Assembly (NCBI GenBank): GCA_014607495.2
Contig: CP053160.1
Coordinates: forward strand, 3,224,001 to 3,288,000
Direction: 5' to 3'
Origin: Carposina sasakii
Lineage: Eukaryota > Arthropoda > Insecta > Lepidoptera > Carposinidae
Length of the DNA: 64,000 nt
Shown: piece by piece, positions 1 to 11,171 of the stretch
How positions within the stretch are numbered: position 1 is the first letter of the stretch
Layout of the letters: every line of letters begins with the position of its first letter
Notes under the pieces: generated by a model
Databases searched by the model: none
What the model was told of the DNA's origin: nothing
The model's input: only the letters and a program-made list of their open reading frames with translations
Position numbers and translations under genes: made by a program

Positions 1-308
1 GCATTCATTTGAATAATATTAAACTATCCTCATCTAGAATATGCCATCGATGGTCGAGAACAAGGTGATACAATAGTAACAAAGCTGTAAAGAGAATGGC
101 ATGATCTGGGTAGGAAACAGATAGACTAGATAAGTAGTTAAATAGGTGAGTTTTAAGTTAGTATGTAAAATTAGTGCCAAGTGAAACTCCACAGGTTTAA
201 TGGCACTATTAAACCTTTTATGTAACATTATCATAGGAATATATAAATAAATAAGTAAGAAAAGGTAATTAGTGGAAAGGAATAATTTTAGCAATGTGAG
301 GTCAGTAC

Positions 309-3300
309 TTGTGACATAATCTGCATCAAGGCTATTTGTTTGATGTAAATGCTTTTTCCCCCCATATTAGGTCCGGTGATTATTGTAAAGTTTTGCTCGG
401 GGCTGGCATACTGTAAAAGAAAATGCTACGTCAATACATATTAAAATCAGGGATTTGGTATCTATACATTTCTATGATTAAAATCAACGAAATTCTATAC
501 TGTCGTGTAGGTACCTACTCTGATTCATTCCGCGCCTTATTGACACTGTTTCATACAAAATATTCGCAGCCGAATACATAATGAATGCATGGAATAACTT
601 CAGCATCAGATAAAAAAGAAATATATATTCAGCTACCAATATTATTATGTATAAGGATATAGGTAATTAACTATAACAAATCATTTCTCTTTAATTTATT
701 TAGTATTTTCATATTTCTACAAAAAACATTAGGTAGTACATAAAATAACAAATCTTACTATATCGTTGGGCTCTGGTAAAACTTGGCTGTTATAATCCAA
801 AAGTGGATGAACGGAATTTTTTATATCTATGTAGATATCAAATGATGGTCTTATGTATGATCCAATAGAGCTAGTCTGAAATATACACGAACAATATTAT
901 GAAATGTCGAAAACTTTATCGCTTACCTATACATACATACATACATATAATCACGCCTCTATCTCTTACGGGGTAGGCAGAGCACCAAGGGCCGACCAAT
1001 TTTGAGGGTATAGTTGATAGCTTACCTATAACTTGTTATAAATCAGTTCATCTAAGTTATAAATGATACCAAAGTACGAATAAGAATAAAAAAATAACAA
1101 ATTTCACGATGTGTTTTGTTTTAAGATTAGGTAAAGCTAGGTTCCAGACAATTTAAGTATTTATAAAATTATTAATAAAGAAAATGGAAAAAATTCTTCA
1201 CCCGAGTGGGAATCGAACCCACGACCACTGCAAACCGCGCCAGCCGCTATAACCACTAAGCCACCGGGTCAATTACTTGAATGACGAATTTTACCATCTC
1301 TTTTCTAAATTACATATTGGCAACGTTATTCTTCATCCCGATAGCTATACACTAGCCAAATCTCGGCAAACAAAGCTGAATCCCTCAGCACAATGTTTAA
1401 AGATGAAACGATCAACCATATCCTAACGGATTATATTAATAGAAAAGTGTTTTTTTTTATTATTTAAGTATTTAACTAAGTACTCGTAATTTGATTCATC
1501 ATCCGTCTTTATCGAATTATTTTTGAATCCGTGCTTTCTTTGGAAGTAAATTAGTTAAATTATAAGTTGGCATCATGACATCTTACTTGAGCTAGTGCTA
1601 ATAAAATATCAATTTCGGCAACATTTTCACATAATTTGTACAAACTTGACATGAATGGACGAAGTTCTTTCAATAGTCCAGAGATCACCCTAAAAAGAAA
1701 ATATCAAATCAATGTGGCAACTTGAATATCTTAAGTAAAAAATAAAGGTATACATCAGGTAAATAGGTATGACGTATTTAATAGGCAGTTTCTTACACGT
1801 TACTCATTTTCTGAATTTCATTAAGAGCTTCTTTCGCTTGATGATCTAGTACGACAAGTTCTTCGGTTGTCATAGTTACATTTGCCCCATTAAAATTTAC
1901 CTTTAAATTGTAAAAAAATTGCTTTTAATTAAACACCCTCTTGGTCATAGTTGCGACAGTAAATGTAGACAGGTAGTAGATCTTTCGTCGTTGTTGATTA
2001 GACTTTCGCGTCTACAGACCAATAAAAACTGGCAGTTATGTACGGATATCTCAATTAGAATTACCAGTAATAAATTTGCTAAGGTTTGTTCGTCCTAGAT
2101 GAACAAAATAATACCTACTTATTTAGAGGACAAAATAAGATTAATCTTAAATTTAATTACCTGCAGAAAAATGGGTGGTAGATCTTGCGTGTCAAAATTG
2201 CGCCTATTTTTAGGAGCTACAGGTAATACTATATGAAAACCTTTCATAACATTTTGGTTCACCCGGAGTGGCAAATCGTATGTTTCACTTAGCTGTTCTA
2301 CTATCTTCTGAATGTCGTCTATAAGTTCAGAATAGGTTCTACGTGCTACGTCTAGCAGCCCATTTATCTCAGGCTTCACGGCAAAACACCTTTGTAAGCT
2401 TCCCATTGCTCCTTTCTCAAGATGAGCATCTTCTTGAATAATGTTATGAATACGATTAGCTATTTCTTTGTAGTTTGGATTTTCTAGATCCTATGAAAGT
2501 TAGTGTTGTAACGTTTACTTAATTTTCATGTAGTTAGGAGTTTTAGCATCATAAATGGGCTTGTAAAAACTTACCAGTTTAATTTTTTTTAATCTACCAC
2601 TTATAGCAACATCCAAAGCTTCAACAAGATTAGGTACGATGTCCATTGTAGTCTTCAATAACAGTAGCTGATTTAATTGCGCTTCACCTACTTTATCCAT
2701 GTTTTGATTAGTGTTTTCCAAACAGAGCAGTAAAATTTTATCTATATCTATTAATTTTTTAACAATATCCTGAACAAAATGTGAAAAAATACAAATGATA
2801 AGTAAATCAAAATAATAAATAACTTAACCTACCTATTACAAGTTATACCTATTTATTATAAGTTATATTTTAGTTTACCTGCAAACCAATCATTAATCCA
2901 CATTCGTTTTCAATCAAGTCTTCTACAGCATCCAAACGATTCTCAATGAATTCCCGATCACACGACGGTTGTAGAATAGCAGCTCTTAAAGCTCGAATAC
3001 CTCCTATGGTATACGTTGGGCCCAAGACTCCTAATAAACAACAACTTGGGCCTGCAGAGGGTACTAAGGGCTGGACTAGTTCCAATTGCGTTGATGTACC
3101 TATATCTAAATGAGATCGAATTTTTTTATACCTTGGTACCTACTTACTAGGTACACTTTAACTAAATGTGTGTAACAAATTTTATGTAATGTAAAAAGAA
3201 ATGAAACTATCTACATATAGGTAAACGCACTAGTTTAACTACCTATAATCATAGTATTTTCAGAAGAATGGTACTCTATTTTTAATGATTCTCTTGCGAA

Positions 3301-6300
3301 TACAACACATTGAATGTACTCCACATATTTCAAAACTGCAGCTGCTGCAGTCAATGCATAAAACCTGAGAAAAATTAAAACGAATTATAAAAAGCAAACT
3401 TACAAGTGCAAGTTTTAGATCAGTTTACTGATGTCTAATTTAGTTGGCTTGGTCATAACCACAGATTACCCCCTAAAAGATTCCGCATACAAGGCAGCGG
3501 CTGCGCACCAAGAGTATATGTAATTGCACTCATGTAAACGCAAATTTCAATTCTTCTCACACTCACTAGTACTGACCAAGTATTTGATCTGCGTGCGCGT
3601 GATTTCGTTGCATTTTCTAATTTACTTTTTGTATTGTTTTTACGCATAAAAGTTTAAAAAAAATTACAATATGTTCTGTAAATAGTGCGGGAAGAATTCC
3701 AGAACAAATAGCTATAAGAAAGATGGCATAACTTTTCATCAGTAATTAAAAACATTTTACATTTTGTGTTTTACAGAGCTCAAGTTACATTGGGCAAATA
3801 ATGTTGCTCCGAAAAATGACGGCTCCCGTTTATGTCTTTTGGAAAAGTCCCTATCTCTCATTATAATAAATTAGTATGTTTATCTCTTTTTGTTCCTTCA
3901 GTGTTTGACGTTGACAGAACTAGGGTTTGACGAATTCAAGAAATTGAACGTATCGATATAAGTAATGATTTTTAACAAAATAAATTTAGTTACGTTTGTT
4001 ATTTTATACTGATTATAAATAAGTAATTAATAATCTATACTTAATACTAATATACAAAGCTAAACAGTTTATTTAGCTTAACACGCTAATCTCAGGAACT
4101 ACTGGTTCGATTTGAAAAAATATTTTTGTGTTGAATAGTTCATTAATCTATCGAGGATAGTTATTAATTAATCGAGGAAGGCTGGGTTTTTTAGTACTTT
4201 ATGCTAACGGAGTCGCGGAATAAGTACAGCTAGTCTATACAAATAAATAAAATTGAAGTGTCTGTTTGTAACACAATATAAAAAGAAAAATGTTCTGACC
4301 GAGGTCATGTTATTAGGAACTGCAAACGATATCGCGTTCACTCTTGACACCATCGACATCTATTAGCTGTCTGTTTGTTCATGAAAATCTCTGAATCGGC
4401 TGGACCGATTTTGACGGGACTTTCATTGAAAGATAGTTAATGTAATAGGAAGTAACATAGGCTTCTTTATATTCTAAGGAAAAATCCCAGAATGATTTTT
4501 GGCGGGATGAACATAAATTTTCTGTTTTTTCGGTAGTTTACGCGAATGAAGTCACGAGGAACCGCTAGTAATTAATAATTTGCAGAATGTTGTTACACAC
4601 TTCGGACTTTAGCCGTAACATATTATGTAAATTATATGATAAGCGGACTATTTAACAAAGACATAAAAAAATCTGTTTGATCAGTACCTATTCCTAAGAT
4701 TATCGCGTTTAAACAAACAAACTCTTTAGCTTTATAATATCAGTATTTATTAAAACACAAAAAAATTATAAGTAGAAAAAAGCATGGTTTATAAGGTTTT
4801 GATATTATACAGGATGTTTTTTTGTGGCCACCTTTAACAAAGGGTACGTATTCTATACATGAAATAAAGTAAGTTTATGCCAAAAAAAATGCTGGGAAAA
4901 AAGTGTCTAGTGTTTATGTTAGTTTTTTTATAGACATATATTAATTATTTTTCGTGAAAAAATCCTGCTACGCGCGTCTATGTGCATTTATGCAGAAAAA
5001 CGCAGTCTATTTACTCAACTTTGGACCCTAATATTTTGGAAACCAGACACTTCCCAGGTATGCTTCCATAGAGAAAAATGATCGTGATGATGAGGAGATT
5101 CCGTAGTTTACGGGAACGTTGACGACCAAAAATCACCCTGTATTATTTCATCAAACAATAATTTCATCGATATATTTATCGGCACGGCAAATTGACTCGA
5201 CTACATCACTATAGGATATTACTGACCTTGAAAGAACCAATCACGGCACTGTTGTAAGGTACCCCCCTAGAGATACCCCCCCCAGCTCTTCCTACCGCCT
5301 AATTCGGTGAGTTTTGTTTTGTCTAGTGCAAAACAGCAATAATGCGGTATCTTTAGGGGGTAATCTGTGGTCTCATGATAAATAAATTAGATAAAGATAG
5401 AAACAGATGTGACCCTCGCTACATAATAAAAAACGGCCTTTACACACTTATGTAATACTTGTAGATAAACAGCATTGTACTGCGGCGCGCAAAGGCTTTG
5501 TATATGCTGACGTCCTGCTGCATCGTTGAAATGCCGTCTCTGGACAGTAGTAAGGTTGATCAACGGGTAATGGTCTTTTATCAGCCGGTACAACTGGTTC
5601 TGTTGCACGCCTTCGCAAAATGTATGTGGCACGATGATCTGCAACCACAATGTAACTTGTTTATGAGATCTATTTTACCATCGGTAGGTATAGGTACTGA
5701 TGATATTATCATTTCATTCAATAGGATGCACAAATAATAGAATTATAACCTATAAATAATATATAAATAATATATAGGTTATAATTCTATTGCACAAATA
5801 TAAGTGCTTTGATATTTGCACTTTTGATGTCATGTACCTACACCTATCTAATAGTACTTATTTAGGTATAAATGAATAATACATATTAACAAAGCAAATT
5901 GTTGCTGGACCAAGAGGTTATGGGTTCAGTAACTAGATGAGGGATTCTTATTATGTTCAGAAAATTCAGACCTCAAAAATTACAAAAGAAAATAACCTCA
6001 ACTGGATTGAAATAATTAATCTTAGTGAGGGTGTGCGTGTATAGTAGTGTATCACTGAACTGGCAAAGCACTAAATGTGGATGCCTTAAATCTACCGCAG
6101 CCATTCCAATTTCACCTTTAGCCATTCCTCTTCCTTCGGATATTGCTGAAACAGGAACATAAAGAAACAGATTAGAAGACTTAGTTAGTTTACTATCTAA
6201 AATGGTGACTATTAATTTAAATTGTAGGTATATAGATACCTAAAATAACGCTGGCATCCACAACTGACGTATTCAAAGATCTGGCTGATCTACCACTGTA

Positions 6301-8208
6301 GCCACCTGAAATTTTTTACGTATTATAAATTTAAAAAAATATCTGTATTACTTAGGTAAATAAGTATAGATAGCTTATTCTAGACTCTTCTTTCAAAAGT
6401 CAAATATGGCGCTGATAGCACCAGTATAGTCCCTGCCTTGGGTGGTAAAGGGGAAACACCCAGTCGAAAGGAAACTAGGTACTTGATTTAAAGTTAGGTA
6501 AATGATATGCCTCTGGTAGGTACCTACTAAGTAATAATTATTATTAAACAAAAAATAGGACTTGCAGCCTAGCGATAAAATCTATCTACTTAGAATTTTA
6601 ATAAATGCTCTATCAAAGTAAATCCATCACAAAAAGTAGTAGTGTCACCTTTTCCTTGTACATATTAATTTAGATTTAGTCCGACTGATTTAGAAATTCC
6701 TCATAGTATTAGCTCAACCAATGAAAATAATAAAGTCTAATTAACTAGAGTTCGTTTTATACAATAATTCCTATGCCTGATTCCGGAACTAACATTTTTT
6801 GTATGCAGTGACACAAAAAAATGTGGTCATACGCATAGTAACTAGTGACATCATCCAACGAAACTACGGTAAAACGCTCAGAAATTCATCACAATTTCAA
6901 GTGTGTGTGAGTGGGTTACGTGAAAGTGTAAAATGTAAATGTGTAATATATATGTATCTACATCTTGCGTTTTTTGGACAGACTTTTTAAATAATGAAAA
7001 TCATACACACCTCGGCTACTGCTACTAATATAGCGTAATGCCGTAGGTTTATTTCTAGGCGTCAAAAAATCTTGCGACGTATCACGAGCAGCCGAATCGC
7101 TTGCCAGAACTCTCGGTCGAACTTTGCCACTTGATGAGGAGTCAAGTTTTGTTGAGTTAGAGCTTATAAACCTTAAATTAAATCGTTAATAACTAATTAA
7201 GTTAGTTTGGCAAAGCAAGCATTTTGAACGATTATTAAAGTCGTCCTAGACCTAAAATTTATAACTAATCGTTCATTCACTCATGTGTATACATACACAT
7301 CACTAAAATAGTATAGGGTCATTAGGACTGGGTTAGGGAAGGAAATTGTTTAACAATTTCTACAAATCGGTTTGGGATATACTATACTTTATGTGTTCTT
7401 ACCTTCGTTTCAAACTCCGCGGAGGACCTATAGGTGGTCCCATAGAAGAGCTATTCTGTGGTCCAGCTATCTCATCTTTTTTATTATCAAACTGGTACCG
7501 AGGTGCCCGAGTCGCAGTCGAAGTAAACGATAGCACAGGTAAAGTTGCAGCGCCTCTAATGCCTGCATAGGTGGAAACAAACATTGGTAAATAGTACGTA
7601 TGTTGTTACTAGATGCCATACCTACATTTAAGGACAACAACAACATAACATTCATTCATACATACATAATACATATAGGTATGTATAGGTACACGCGGTT
7701 GTGCTCCCGGAATGGGTTAGCCAGAACTGCAGTATAACAAAGGATATCCTATGGCTACGTTTAGCATACCGCGAACATGGAGTATCTATCGGTCAGCCGA
7801 ACGCCGAACTACGCAGTTGGTCTGGTTCTTTGTGGTAAATCTAACTAACCAATAACTACTTAGGATAATATTATAGCCTAAAATAGTAAAATAATTAGTT
7901 TATGCATTTAAATTGCAATATTTCAAGTTTATTCCCTTGTTTAGCACTGCTTGAGCAGATCTAAGGCAGATTAGGTACTACTTACGCTTCAAACTTCCCG
8001 CGTTATATCGTCATGGTAAAATAGCATAGAAGGTTATACAGAGGATTGCCAGAGGATCTAAACTAATCTACTTAATAATTGTTAAGGTATTTTATGAAGC
8101 TAAACTATTTATGTACTTACCAGTATTACAATCTTTTCTAACCAGTTCATTTTTAAATCTAGAGTAAGGTTTTTTTACGTCATTTTTTCCTCTATTCACG
8201 ACATTCAT
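309..8208 (-). CDS. MSH4: MutS homologue MSH4, 3'-truncated by the window edge (14 exons)
   Basis: Meiosis-specific MutS homologue; in other animals it pairs with MSH5 to form a clamp that stabilises crossover intermediates in the nucleus. Exons in order of translation: 8208-8121, 7562-7403, 7171-7011, 6305-6240, 6145-5997, 5638-5448, 3364-3243, 3099-2879, 2769-2575, 2490-2161, 1900-1797, 1689-1587, 875-759 and 410-309. All have AG/GT borders and matching phases and total 703 codons. Recognisable blocks are [13 protein letters not shown] (MSH4 N-terminal connector), [11 protein letters not shown], the clamp segment with [16 protein letters not shown], and the Walker A loop [10 protein letters not shown] in the last exon. 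The residue after the P-loop Ser is Ile where MutS proteins usually have Thr. Start chosen: the Met at 8208, the only one that joins in phase to exon 2. The remaining ATPase exons should lie left of position 1. MSH5 is less likely because the N-terminal and clamp blocks fit MSH4 (recalled family knowledge, not an alignment). Confidence 0.93.
1161..1440 (-). mobile_element. SINE-like repeat ending in a tRNA-like domain, copy 1
   Basis: On the minus strand about 170 bp of unique leader precedes a tRNA-like block (about 1,275-1,198) with an A box (TGGCTTAGTGG), a B box (GGTTCGATTCC), a T stem GTGGG/CCCAC and acceptor-like ACCCG/CGGGT pairing. The whole unit recurs at 27,600-27,880, so this is a dispersed element rather than a working tRNA gene. 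The anticodon arm is not convincing. Confidence 0.65.
4205..4575 (-). mobile_element. Decayed LINE tail(s) in MSH4 intron 6
   Basis: Contains the 'CTGTCTGTTTGTTCATGAAA ... TCGGCTGGACCGATTTTGAC' blocks and the end ACGCGAATGAAGTCACGAGG, AACCGCTAGTAATT. These are hallmarks of old RTE-type tails; orientation follows the GCTAG end. Confidence 0.45.
4810..5140 (+). mobile_element. CAGGGTG-type element, family C copy 1
   Basis: Starts CAGGATGTTTTTTTGTGGCC and ends GACCAAAAATCACCCTG. About 90% alike by eye to the copy at 18,406. Lies in the intron between MSH4 exons 6 and 7. Confidence 0.75.
5736..5791. repeat. Inverted repeat, 19 bp perfect arms
   Basis: AATAGAATTATAACCTATA (5,736-5,754) is repeated as its exact complement at 5,773-5,791. 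The 18 bp spacer is itself a short direct AATAATATATAA repeat. In MSH4 intron 5. Confidence 0.9.
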
Positions 8209-8743
8209 TATTTTAAAAGTTTCTACTGCTTTCTGAGGAATATTCAGTATGTATGTACATATAAGTACATAATATAATTATACGTTTTTTTTATATGTAT
8301 GTATGTCAACAAATTGTTTTAATTTGCCATTCCCGCGCTTTATGTACGTACATTGACACAGATAACCAATAGGACCACGAAAAATTGCGAACTTTTCTTT
8401 TTGTTTGCAAGAAATAGCCCCTCACAATTTAAGCCTGGTTTACACGTTCGAGTTTAGGTAAACCTGGGAACAAGTGCTGGACTTTGGTCGAATTGCCGAA
8501 TACAAGGAGCTTTCAATAGAACAAACTTATAAAGTGGATTGTGCGCAGGAAACGTTTGATTTTGCCATGCATGATTACTTTTTTTTTGCTGTCAATGTCA
8601 TGATGTCATGTCAAATGAAAACAAGGAGAGGATAGAAAATGTTTTTATGGTTTTGATTTGAATTTTAATTTGATTTGAATTTATAAGTAGTTGTGATGGT
8701 GATAAAATTTGTTACATGATTTTAATAACGATGTGCCTAAATT
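8209..8743. promoter_or_regulatory. Intergenic spacer between divergent starts; probable promoter region
   Basis: This 535 bp gap separates the MSH4 start codon (minus) from the start of a candidate plus-strand gene at 8744. It contains a CCAAT-type box (ATAACCAATAGG, about 8358-8369) and no clear TATA box. It is the obvious place for MSH4 transcription to begin. Whether it also drives the plus strand is inferred from position only. Confidence 0.4.
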
Positions 8744-9926
8744 ATGAATATAAGCAATATTCTTTTAATGATTTTAATCCTGGCTTTGAATGGCACGTAT
8801 GGGTAAAGCACTTTTATTTCTACTAATAACCATACAACATTTTGATATTCTGCTTTTAATTTCTACGGTCTGTCTACAGAAAAGATTAGTTATTAGGAGT
8901 CTGTGATTAATATCATGCTAACATGTACAAACAAACTACATAATAAATACAGACAAGTGCTGATTGTAATTTTCATTGTACTTTGCACTAATGGATGCAC
9001 ACACAGTATGTAATTCTAATAATTACCAAGGTCAGTCCTCTATGAATCTAACTTTTCTGTTGAATGTTATAACTAGTGCTGGTGGTGTTTCGATGTGTGT
9101 TGTGTGCTGTGTAACTTTGTTGTGTTCGTTTTGGCAGCCGGTTTGATAAGATAGTATTGAACCAAGTAAGAAGATAGTGTACAATATTATGTTGTAATCT
9201 ATAAATAAATAAACAGGGATATTTTAGAGATATTTTATAGAATATCCTACTAATATTATAAATGTGAAAGTTTGTGAGGATGTATGTTAAGGATGTTTGT
9301 TGCTCTTTCACGCAAAAACTACTAAATGGATTTTCGTGAAACCTCATAATACTATAGCTTATACTATATCAGTATATTACATAGGCAAAAATTTATCCCG
9401 CTAAAAATCCTGATACTTTCAATATTAGTGTGTCCACTAGTATAGATTATGAGTAAAAAGTTACTGGAAGGCCAATTAATTATCCTAGCCTTTAAGATAC
9501 CAATCATCTGTTTACTGCATGGACACTTTGATAACCTTGTTGGCGTTTATTGTGGATTGAGTATTGCTTCATTTTTTTATTACCTAACATAGGTCAAAAT
9601 ATTGTATAATACATTAACCTGACTGTACATACTAATTATATTTTATATATATTTAACAGCTGAATGTAAGAAGATTGTAGTGACCTAGCTTTGTTTGTTT
9701 GGATATGTACAGCCCGAACACAAAGTGTTATACTTACTAAGTTCTAGCCGCACTTCAACTTTTAGCTGTAACAGATATATATTATATATCATCATGTATA
9801 TTCATTTATCTGTATTTGAATTTAGATGATTAAAATACTAGAACCACAGAGGAAACCAATATTAATCAATGTTCTGATGCATCCAACTGTCAATGTGGCA
9901 CACTACTAAGGCAGTGTGAACCATAA
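8744..9926 (+). CDS. Candidate two-exon gene for a small secreted Cys peptide (unrecognised)
   Basis: Not recognised. Exon 1 (8744-8802) reads MNISNILLMILILALNGTYG up to a GTAAAG donor: a good signal-peptide shape with a hydrophobic core and small residues at the end. Joining it to an AG acceptor at 9840-9841 gives exon 2 (9842-9926), which continues in phase as TTEETNINQCSDASNCQC, then GTLLRQCEP and TAA. The product would have 47 residues: about 20 of signal and 27 mature, with cysteines spaced C-x5-C-x-C-x6-C. It starts 536 bp from the divergent MSH4 start. Weak points are the poor polypyrimidine tract before exon 2 and the small size. Exon 1 could instead belong to a longer gene whose other exons I missed. 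Confidence 0.35.
8803..9841. other. Intron or intergenic stretch with a decayed LINE tail
   Basis: AT-rich with no coding signal. About 9235-9445 carries a degenerate RTE-type LINE tail, recognised by CCTACTAATATTATAAATGT near the start and the Ser/Thr-rich 'TTTCACGCAAAAACTAC' region typical of these tails. Confidence 0.4.
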
Positions 9927-10779
9927 CAAGTTGACAGGCGTGCCTACCCTGCCTTCCACCCATTGCCCTTGCAATGGCCAGCTGTTTTCTAAGAATGTTT
10001 TCTATACCAACCTTTTCATTAGAGATGTGTGTGATAGACGGGGTTTATATCCACTAATCAATTGATTAGTGGATATTGCATTCTAAATATTTTTATTGCC
10101 CCCTATTTTTATAGTGGTCTAGTCATGAAGTTGTTTTCTTTCTTGTTATAACACTAAATTAATGTGTTCTGAAGTGTATGAATATTTTCCTTATTTCCCT
10201 ATTTTATTTATGCAATGATCATTTGTTGTATGCACGACGATTTAAGGGACTGTGCTGATAATTGAAGCTTGTGAGAATATAATAAAGGAAAGACTTTGTA
10301 TGGTCAAGATGGTGATGATTTATTCTTTATAAAAGTAGCAGGAAAAAGTGTTTCCACAACCAAACTGCCGTAGGCTTGAAAACTTTTTTATGTTGCCAAC
10401 CAACATCGTTTATTAATAATAATAATATTTTGGTTGTAAATTAGTTACAAAATTAATTACTGGCTACCATAATATTTTCAATAAATAAATAGAGGTGTTT
10501 ACTGACTCTATTTATTCAGTCCACAAATAACAAACCCATAAAATGTAATTTATTAAAAAAAAAAAAAAGTATTTTCAATGATTATTTAATTTTCCACAAT
10601 ATAGTAATGAAAAAATTTTATTTCCATATTTATTATAATTTATATTTTTTCATTACATTCAGCTTTTTATAATATTTTTCATTAGAAAAAAGATATTTGT
10701 GTCAGTTTTTTTGTGCACACCACTATTTTTATTATCAATCGATGACAACAAAGAAAATATTCTTATCAAGACAAGTTAT
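9927..10779. other. Intergenic stretch, no gene seen
   Basis: AT-rich spacer without coding evidence. It contains one exact 30 bp palindrome (listed separately) and an A-rich run near 10,555-10,568. Confidence 0.5.
10047..10076. repeat. Perfect 30 bp palindrome with no loop
   Basis: The half-site ATATCCACTAATCAA is followed directly by its exact reverse complement, so 15 bp arms meet with no spacer. No protein site of this length is known to me. It may be a recent snap-back duplication. Confidence 0.9.
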
Positions 10780-11171
10780 CTGTTTTGCACCCGACGACGC
10801 AATTAGCAAAACAAGTGTTTCTACAAATATTCCATACGCTTCTATCGCGTGCGAGCGGGACGGCTGTCGTTTCATCGCCCCTACTGCGAATGCCGCTCTA
10901 GTTTAGCGCCTTTAATCATACGGGGAAGACGCCTGACGTCATTCATAGTACGTAGCTCTGGGACAGTAGTTCTGTAGCTCGCATCACCGCTTTATCGCCG
11001 TGGATATAAGGCGATAAGTCGCCAGTAGGTGTATCATATGATATCACACTCGTTGAAGGCGTGTTTTCTATAGTTTCCGGTTGAGTCGCGTCGAGGCTTG
11101 TTGTGTCCACGTCGGGTATCAGTTGTGTTGCAACTTCGCAAGTTATCGCGCTTTCTCAAAGCATATCAGTC
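10780..11171 (+). promoter_or_regulatory. Probable PSPH promoter and 5' UTR (CpG-richer island)
   Basis: GC and CpG content rise sharply against the AT-rich flanks. A TATA-like GGATATAAGG lies near 11,001-11,010, about 165 bp upstream of an ATG at 11,172 that splices in phase to the PSPH gene. A TGACGTCA-type half palindrome (CTGACGTCATT, near 10,932) resembles a CRE/ATF site. Placing transcription initiation here is inference from composition and from the first exon described for PSPH. Confidence 0.45.

Noticed and set aside
34..294. 86-residue minus-strand frame just past the last MSH4 exon
   Set aside because: Leu/Tyr-rich AT composition and no resemblance to the MutS ATPase that should come next; it is read-through of an intron.
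1198..1275. A tRNA gene on the minus strand
   Set aside because: A and B boxes and a T arm are present, but the anticodon arm does not fold and the block repeats at 27,770 together with 170 bp of leader; it is part of a dispersed element.
7346..7570. 74-residue plus-strand frame
   Set aside because: Antisense to MSH4 exon 2, whose splice sites and phase are well supported.
309..8208. MSH5 or a mismatch-repair MSH2/MSH6 instead of MSH4
   Set aside because: The [13 protein letters not shown] connector, LLDVARRTY clamp motif and absence of a mismatch-binding domain fit MSH4.
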